Part shown: positions 50,092-64,000 of the stretch, one piece after another | Layout: each line of letters starts with the position of its first letter | Position numbering within the stretch: position 1 is the first letter of the stretch | Assembly: GCF_001640805.2 (NCBI RefSeq) | Contig: NC_066838.1 | Coordinates: 19,836,749 to 19,900,748, forward strand | DNA length: 64,000 nt | Source of the DNA: Lates calcarifer | Taxonomy: Eukaryota; Chordata; Actinopteri; Centropomidae | Direction: 5' to 3' | Notes under the pieces: generated by a model | Database searches by the model: none | The model's input: only the letters and a program-made list of their open reading frames with translations | Told to the model about the DNA's origin: nothing | Made by a program: the position numbers and the translations under genes

Positions 50092-51462
50092 CTTCCTCTC
50101 CCCCTTTTTTCACAAACGCACACTACACAGTCTGTGTCTGTGAACACCCATTGTTCAAGTCTTACATTTTTGTTTGTTTTTGTGAAGGGATGTGAGGACT
50201 GACTGACCCAGCCAGTGAGCTACAGAGGAATGTATGAAACGTATGCATTTGCAGCTCATGTCGACTTGATCACTGCACTTTTCCATTCACCTCAGATCAA
50301 GTTTGCCCACCTTTGTTTGCCTGATCATTCTGACTTTTTCACTTGCATCCTTTGTGTGATGTAGGGGACCAAGACTCACCACTTGATACGGCATTCCCCA
50401 TTCAACCAGACTACACGCGTTAGGGTGGGGGTTTACTTGCTACTGGAAATGAAATGGAACAACATAAGCAATAACAAAATACTATTAGAACAAGCAATGC
50501 AGTAGGTACCCAGTCTTAAATTATTTAATTCAGCTTCTCCAATAAGACTTTCTTAGCATGAAGGATGAATGTTTGTTACTTTTATGAACTGACTGTCCTT
50601 GAAAAGACTAAAATCTCAGGTTGAACACTCAAAATGTGTCAGTAAAAACCACTATGGATTGATTATTTATTATATAACCTCAAATGAACTGGCCAAATGC
50701 TCAGAGCCATTGCCAAATATTTAAATTCCAGACCTGCTCAGTGTTCTTAAATAAGATAAATAAGTTCACCTAAGGTTTGGTTCAGTGAAGTACAGGCATA
50801 ATTTGACTGCTAAAATCAGCTGTCTCCTTCATGACCCCCCCCTTCTAGCAGCTTGAACTCCCACCCCTTTGTTGAGAATGAAGAACTGTGGTACATTTTT
50901 TAATTAAAATTTTTAATGTCATTCGACACGTTTTGTGACTTTCATTCGAAATGAGGTGAACCTAAACGTGTCTTGACTTCTGTAAAAATTAATGGTGCTG
51001 CGAGGGATTTTCACATTGTGCCAAGACAGCAAACGATCATCAACATTTCAGTGTCATTTGATGAAGCTTTTATTTAAAGTGATTATTTTTTATTTAATCT
51101 GCTCGTGAGTTCGGCTGTCTGTGTGCGCATTCTCAGCAGAGTTTGTTTGTGTTTGCATTGGCTCACTCCGGACACGTTATGCCTCGTCTCTGTGTAAACT
51201 CATGACACTTTGAGCGTGGGGACTGAAAAAGTTTCCATGTCTCAGTTTTCTCAAACGGAAACGCAAGTGCCAAGGGTACATGAGTGGAACAGGGCATAGC
51301 AGATATTCATGCACAAGTGTAGATAGACTCACTTAGGTTTTTTTTTTTTTTTTTTTTAATTTTAGTAAGAGCTGGCTCTCCCCCTACTGGTCAGTCCTTG
51401 CGAGACACTCCAGACATCTTGTTCTGCTCCATTTTGAATCCTTAGTTAACATCAAAACAAGA

Positions 51463-51468
51463 AATAAA
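51463..51468 (+). promoter_or_regulatory. dlgap4: Polyadenylation signal of dlgap4
   Basis: AATAAA in 'aagaaataaagttgagc' with a downstream U/G-rich stretch (gttgttgatttttcttatt). It is the only canonical hexamer I found between the stop and the next gene's promoter region that fits the gene end. Confidence 0.7.
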
Positions 51469-53061
51469 GTTGAGCTGGGAATGCTGACACAATACCAAGT
51501 TGTTGATTTTTCTTATTCTCTTATTTGTATTACATCAACAATGGACATGTGCATTTCATTGTCCAAAGAAATCATTAAACATCCCTTTGCTACATGTCCT
51601 GGTCATCATTCTTGCTGTCTTTTTTTACTGCACTCATCCATAACACAATGGTAATATTAACTGCTAAGTTAATATTACACACAAATAAATCATAAGCGTT
51701 AGATTAGACCTTTTATTGTTACTGTGTAATCTCTAAAAGCATGGCCTTCTTACATATAAAAAAAATATACAAAGATCCTTGCCAGTGAATTTTCAGTACT
51801 CCTTTAAATGGGTCTTGCAAATGATCTGAAACTATTCAATCTGTGTAAGGCATTCAGGGTATGTACTGTATGTTAAGAGTTTATAACTGTGACAAACAGT
51901 GGAAAAGTCCTCTCAGTTTTTCATATCATTTGAGAGCCGGATCCCTTTATTTGCCCACATACTGAACTTTTAAGAGAGCGTGACCTGATCAGGGATCTTC
52001 AGACAAGTTTGTTTATCAGTACTTCCCTGAGTTTCAAAAGGGCTACAAAAATGGACAAGTGATGACCAGAGGGTGCAACTCTAGGAGGCAGATTATGCTG
52101 ATGTGCTGTTTAACCACCATGTGGACGAGGCAAAGGTCTCTGGTTAAGTGATTTTTATTTTATTTTATTTTTTAGAATTTGCAGAACTGTCTGAGACACA
52201 GTTGGTGAAAATACTGGGTCACTGCGTTTGCTTGATGGACAGAAACATGCTGAGAGTCATAAGCCCATCCTGACTTCAATACCCGCTCTACAGTGGCCAC
52301 CTCTCTCTCCCTCTGGCCGTACATCCACCTCTTGGCGTCCGTCCTCTCAGAGATCCAGCTTGGAAAAATGAGCAAAAACTATGTAGTTCCAGATTATCTT
52401 GTACTGACAAACATTTTACAAAATAAGCACATATCTTACAGACAAAAGGGTTGTTAAATGTTATGGTGTATTAGTTAGACACTGTGAGGCTAGTTTCTTT
52501 TAAGAGAATAAAGAATTGTGATTGCAATGAGTTATGTGGCATATTTTCTGTATGAAATAAGCTGTAGAATTAAAGGGGAATGCCACTCAATTTTGGAATG
52601 CATGTATGTTTTTCCCTGGATATATGTTTAAACCAATTACCTCAATTCTATTCATTGTTGTTATTGGATTTGGAGCAGAAAATTAGTGTCCAGAAAACCT
52701 CTCTTTGTGATCCCAAAGCGACTTCTGTTTTTTTTTTTTGTGCACAGTTGTTTTTATTGTTTTATAACTTAAAATAAAACAAGGGTCAGCAAAAGACTTC
52801 CATTTGGTTTACCTTAGTACATGGTCATACAACCAATACTCTTCCAAGCAGTAACAGCAACAGTTAGTGAAATATTTACTGTGTTACGCATAAAAAAGTG
52901 TCCACGTGGACCCACGACATCGGAAATACAGCTGCAGTGGTGAAACCTGTATTAATACATAAATATATGCACTTCATGAACAGTGTTCACATACTGTGTG
53001 CTTTGTGTGCTTTTACTCTGGGACTGGACAGTAACTGAAATTCAGGGAAAAGTGGATGTTA

Positions 53062-53140
53062 TATATTTTAGATAATAGTGTTGCTCCAACTTTTTGCAGC
53101 AGTTTGCCCTTTCCTGTTTCAATATGACGATCCCTCCCTG
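53062..53140 (+). mobile_element. Tc1-like transposase fragment
   Basis: The text 'atattttagataatagtg', 'ttgctccaactttttgca' and 'ccctttcctgtttcaatatg' follows closely the transposase region of common fish Tc1 elements that precedes the QHDNAP motif. It has an internal deletion and stops, so it is a fossil fragment. Confidence 0.65.
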
Positions 53141-54486
53141 CTTGCCTAACCTCCACCTGTCCACTGCATCCTTCTACATCCCCATCACATAACGTCTGAT
53201 CTACATTTACTCAGCAGCATCACACAGTGTTGGAGGCTATGCATGCGTTAGTTTCTGTCCACATGCTGTCATTTATGTAGGAGAAAATGTGCTATAAGTC
53301 CTTGACCTTTTGGCATTTTATTGATGGAGAAACTGAAATAGTTTAACTTCAGAAAAGATGTAGCACTACACCTTTTTGCAGCTTCTTGCTGGGTTTTTCC
53401 TATAAATGGGTGAATGCATCATTTCAGGGGTGCAGTAGTGAGAGGATTAGTGCAACTAACTACCACGGCCCCAATAACAAGAGGGCCCTCTAGAAGACTG
53501 GAATCAATCAGCCTTACAAGTTAATCATTTTAGGTTGCTGAATAGAAGGTATGACACATAATTTACCTGTTTTACTACAGTTTAATATTGGTAAATTGAT
53601 TGAATTCAGCAAGCTAACATTTCAATATTTATTTTGCTGATGGATCAACATTTCCCTTCCTACAGCTTCTCATGCTACTGTGGGCAGAAAGAAAGGTGAG
53701 CTCATAAACTGATAACTAAAACATATTATAAACTATCATTTGGAGCAGTGAAAGCAGATTTGCATCAAATATCAAGAGTGAACACAACTAGTTAAGTCTT
53801 GTTCATTTGTTATTATGGGTTATTGTGGGTCCTTTCTCACTGTAGAAGCTAGAGAAACAACTATGTGGGAAATAATCTTCTATGATAATCTCTCTAAAAA
53901 CAAACTCTAAAGTAAAAGTATCATTGATGTTTTGTGTAATCTTTAATTAAACAGTTATTTGTGCAGATGTGAGAACTGATGTATGAGGGTGTTAAGGAAA
54001 CAACAGGCCCCTTCACCTCTGTATAATTTACAGTGCAGCACTTCATTAACTCTTTACATTTAGTGGCATTCTCCTTTCATGAAGGACGACGCTGTCAAAA
54101 GGATGTGGTTCCATCAAAGCTACTGAACATAGTGCCCCCACAGGGTTTATGGTAAATTAGCAATAATCATGACCAGAAGCTTCAAGTCGGCAAGGATAAC
54201 CAAGACCCCTTCAAAATAAAAGCATATAATTGACTTAAAGGAACAAACAATGCAGTCAGTCAGATTCAACAGTCAACAAGTGTTATGTGATAAAACCGAC
54301 CAGTGCTCTAGAGCTGAACTGATTACCTTATCAGCTGAATTGTTGACTGACAGAAACCACCTGGTATTTTATTTTTGCTTTAATCATAGCAGGATTACTG
54401 AATGGGCTTAGATTGAGGACAGGCCTGTGGCCTTGAGGTGTCATTGGGTCTCTTGAACAGAGCTTGTATTTGAAGTGAATTACAAG

Positions 54487-54640
54487 ACACAAAACGACCA
54501 CAAAGAAACACAAAGCAACTTCAAAGTTACACAAAATAATTCAAAACAACTACAATGAGACACACAACTATTGCAAAGAGGACAAAACAACTGTGACTGG
54601 GATGTTTGTGGTCGTTTTGTGTCTCTGTCAGTCTGAGGTG
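54487..54640 (-). repeat. Degenerate repeat of a 'gacacaaaacgaccacaaag' unit
   Basis: Several copies of 'aagacacaaaacgaccacaa'-like units run in one orientation. The last part (54604-54632, gtttgtggtcgttttgtgtctctgtcag) is in the opposite orientation. Same family as 12816-13004. Confidence 0.55.
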
Positions 54641-54679
54641 GGGGGCATTTTACAGGTTTGTGCCCGGACAGACAGTCTC

Positions 54680-54974
54680 TGTCTCAAACCCGCGTATGTG
54701 TTTTTTAATATTCTTTTTGGTGTTTAAACTTCAATAAATACTCCAAATGATGATAGCTTTACAATATTTTATTATGAAAAAAACACGACCAGAAGTTGTA
54801 GTTGATTTTCTACCGGCTGAACTTGACAGTGGTGAACTTCCGGCAGCTGCAGACACCGGGGAGGAGGAGCTAAATCATCCGAGAAGAAGAAGAAGTCTCG
54901 GGTGGCGGTGAACTGATGGCAACGTTGTAGCAAAAGGGGGAAACGAATTTCACCCGGCACCTGCTGTCAGTGTG
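54680..54974 (+). promoter_or_regulatory. pfkfb2: pfkfb2 promoter and noncoding first exon
   Basis: A CpG- and purine-enriched stretch with an ETS-type site ACTTCCGG at 54836-54843 ends in a strong donor, gtg|gtaagt, at 54974/54975. The transcription start is inferred to lie between about 54780 and 54880. A four-codon upstream ORF (ATG GCA ACG TTG TAG) occupies 54916-54930. No TATA box is placed convincingly. Confidence 0.6.
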
Positions 54975-56194
54975 GTAAGTTTATATACCTGGACTTTCAC
55001 ACCGGCTTTGCTCAAACCTGTTTTTTTTTCTTTTTAAGCGACATTTGCTTTCGTAAAAGCAGAAGTGATTAAGTTTGCAGGCCAGGAGTGTCCGTGAAGT
55101 GTTCATCAAGCACCAGCCGCTGCTCAGATGTTTGTGACAGGATGACACAACTTCTGCTCTGACTTTTACTGCAAAATTTTGGCGAGAGGGTTTCTTAATG
55201 TCAGAAATGTCGAACTGATTCTTTACTGTTTACAGCATTGACCTAATTAACTAGCTCGGGGTTTTACCTGTTCACAAAGCATCACTCAATATGCCTCCTG
55301 TAAGGTGATGATGTCTGTGGAAATCTGTGATGAGTTTACAGTCATTTTCATTTATCTGTTAACATTTTATCTCGACCAACAATTAACTAATGTCAAACAA
55401 CCCTGACAGAAAAGTATATATATGCAACTGAGTTGAGCTACAGTGATTAGAAGGTTAATTTCATAACCGATCGATCAACTATTTCTGTAATTTTTCCAGC
55501 AGGAATGTCAAAAATATGGATGGCTTCAGCTTCTCAAATGTGACTTTTGTTTTTGCTTTTCTTAGTCTAATATTAGAATACATTGAGTATTTTTAGGCTT
55601 TAGACTGTCGGTTGGACTTAACAAGACATTTAATGATGCCTCCTTGTACTGCAGGATGGTGTCGTGAGCATTTATCACTGTTTTTAGATGTTTTATGAAC
55701 CCAAACAATCAATGAATCACAAGAATTATCTGCAAATCAGTTGATAATGAAAATAATCATTAGTTGCAGCCTTAAACTGAATATTTGGGTTTTGGATTCT
55801 TGGCCAAAGACAAAACAAGACATTTGAATCTGTCAGTTTGGTCTTTGGGATATTATGTTGCTAGATTATCAGAATTGCTAATTAGGAACTGGTATGTCCT
55901 GCAGATCAAGTAATCAATAGATCACTATTGATTAATAATTTAAGGACCTGTGAGCTCAAAGTATTCTGATACCTTTATCTGCTTTTATCAGCTTCCTCTG
56001 AGGATTTCTGTTTTCACTGTATGTGCTCATTATCTTAAAATGCATCTCACATTGTCTCTGAACATGAGTTAGCATCTGACTGCATACATCTGCTGTACCA
56101 CCGAACAGTGTTTGATATGATGCAGCAAAATCCTGTCCTCACCAGAGAGATGCTGACCTGATCATACTAGTGACCAAAGCTCGGCGCCCTCCAG
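54975..56194 (+). other. pfkfb2 intron 1
   Basis: 1.2 kb, AT-rich, with no recognised repeat or exon. The chosen acceptor (gcgccctccag) has a modest pyrimidine tract; another AG (atatgatgcag, about 56124) is possible. Either choice changes only 5'UTR. Confidence 0.6.
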
Positions 56195-56236
56195 ACCAGC
56201 TGTGACAGGACAGCAGGACACGGATCAGGGACCGTC

Positions 56237-63420
<7,184 letters not shown>

Positions 63421-64000
63421 GTAAGCTGCTTTTTTAATAGTTTGTGTCATACACTTGCTGTCCGTTTTCTTGTCGCTGTCCACCAAGTTCACTGCACTGC
63501 ATGTGTTCAGTGCGTGCAGCTTGAAGAATCACTCTAACCTCCACGGTCAGGTCAAGCCTATGTTTAAGAATTCAAACCAAAAATTACACACTGCTGTTTC
63601 AGCTTTCAGGAGCCAGATATCGTCTTTTCTAAAATATCAGATGCCACAGCCAAAACTGTGTATGCCCAGAAAGAAATATGCACACTCATTCTTTTCATCA
63701 GATGTATAAGTACATGTTTACACTTTGCTCTGCTTTATATGTCTCTTTTATAAAGTACTTGTAGGCAGATTTGGTTACCTTTGAACAGAGCTGAACTATC
63801 TGTTTTCTTCTGTTTCCAGTCTTTATGCTATGCTAAGCTAAGCAGCTCTAATGTCATATTTAGCAGATAGATATGGGAGTGTTATTGATCAAGAAAGCAA
63901 ATATGCGTTGTTCTCTAAATGTTCTTTTTGATTGCTGGTTTGCACATCAGTACTGCTGTTTCCTCTACCTGTCACTGAAAAGAACGGCAGAGAGGGACAT
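63421..64000 (+). other. pfkfb2 intron 14, cut by window end
   Basis: At least 580 nt of intron with one foldback-MITE arm (63759-63918). No further exon seen. Confidence 0.75.
63759..63918 (-). mobile_element. One arm of a foldback MITE (copy 4)
   Basis: Contains 'ttacctttgaacagagct', 'tctgtttccagtctttatgc', 'tatgctaagctaagcagc' and 'gatcaagaaagcaaatatgc', the same ordered blocks as at 5466-5660 and 60500-60712. Confidence 0.65.

Larger units (their letters stand above)
49259..51490 (+). other. dlgap4: dlgap4 3'UTR (approximate end)
   Basis: The about 2.2 kb after the stop has no other gene. A CT microsatellite lies at 50072-50091 and a poly-T run at about 51338-51358. The only AATAAA is at 51463, about 20-30 nt before the presumed cleavage site, followed by T/G-rich sequence. 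The end is inferred. Confidence 0.7.
51491..54679. other. Intergenic region between dlgap4 and pfkfb2
   Basis: About 3.2 kb. It holds a Tc1 transposase fragment (53062-53140), a degenerate simple repeat (54487-54640) and an exon-like minus-strand open frame (52172-52375) discussed in findings. No gene can be supported. Confidence 0.7.

Overview
The window looks like nuclear DNA of a teleost fish, probably a percomorph. It is AT-rich and CpG-poor, has GT-AG introns, carries (TG)n and (CTT)n microsatellites, and holds many remnants of DNA transposons of fish type (Tc1-like, hAT-like, foldback MITEs). No bacterial, phage, CRISPR or operon-like features are present. All family identifications come from reading translated exons and comparing them with remembered family sequences; no search was run.

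Two genes lie head-to-tail on the + strand. The first is dlgap4 (SAPAP4/GKAP family, postsynaptic scaffold). Its ATG-containing exon starts at 27007 and ten coding exons run to the stop at 49258. The joined frame is 3246 nt, or 1081 aa, and every junction phase agrees. Its 3'UTR is about 2.2 kb and a single good AATAAA sits at 51463. The second is pfkfb2 (6-phosphofructo-2-kinase/fructose-2,6-bisphosphatase). It has a noncoding first exon ending at 54974, an ATG at 56237, and thirteen coding exons to 63420 (452 codons). The window ends before its C-terminal regulatory exon(s).

Region by region: 1-27006 has no gene I can support and holds scattered repeats; it is intergenic DNA and/or dlgap4 5' intron. 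27007-51490 is dlgap4, with a 10.5-kb intron 4 that contains a CpG island (about 34540-35420) and Tc1/hAT remnants. 51491-54679 is a short intergenic gap with another Tc1 fragment. 54680-64000 is pfkfb2, in which introns 5 and 9 are made largely of transposon-derived sequence.

The two genes have unrelated jobs, one in synaptic scaffolding and one in glycolytic control. In human they lie on different chromosomes (20q11 and 1q32), so this tandem is a fish-side linkage. The items most worth a second look are the internal CpG island in dlgap4 (a candidate short-isoform promoter), the 23-codon open frame upstream of the dlgap4 ATG, the foldback element that fills pfkfb2 intron 9, and the (TG)30 tract 24 nt from the pfkfb2 exon 3 acceptor. 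I found no evidence of a wholly new system.
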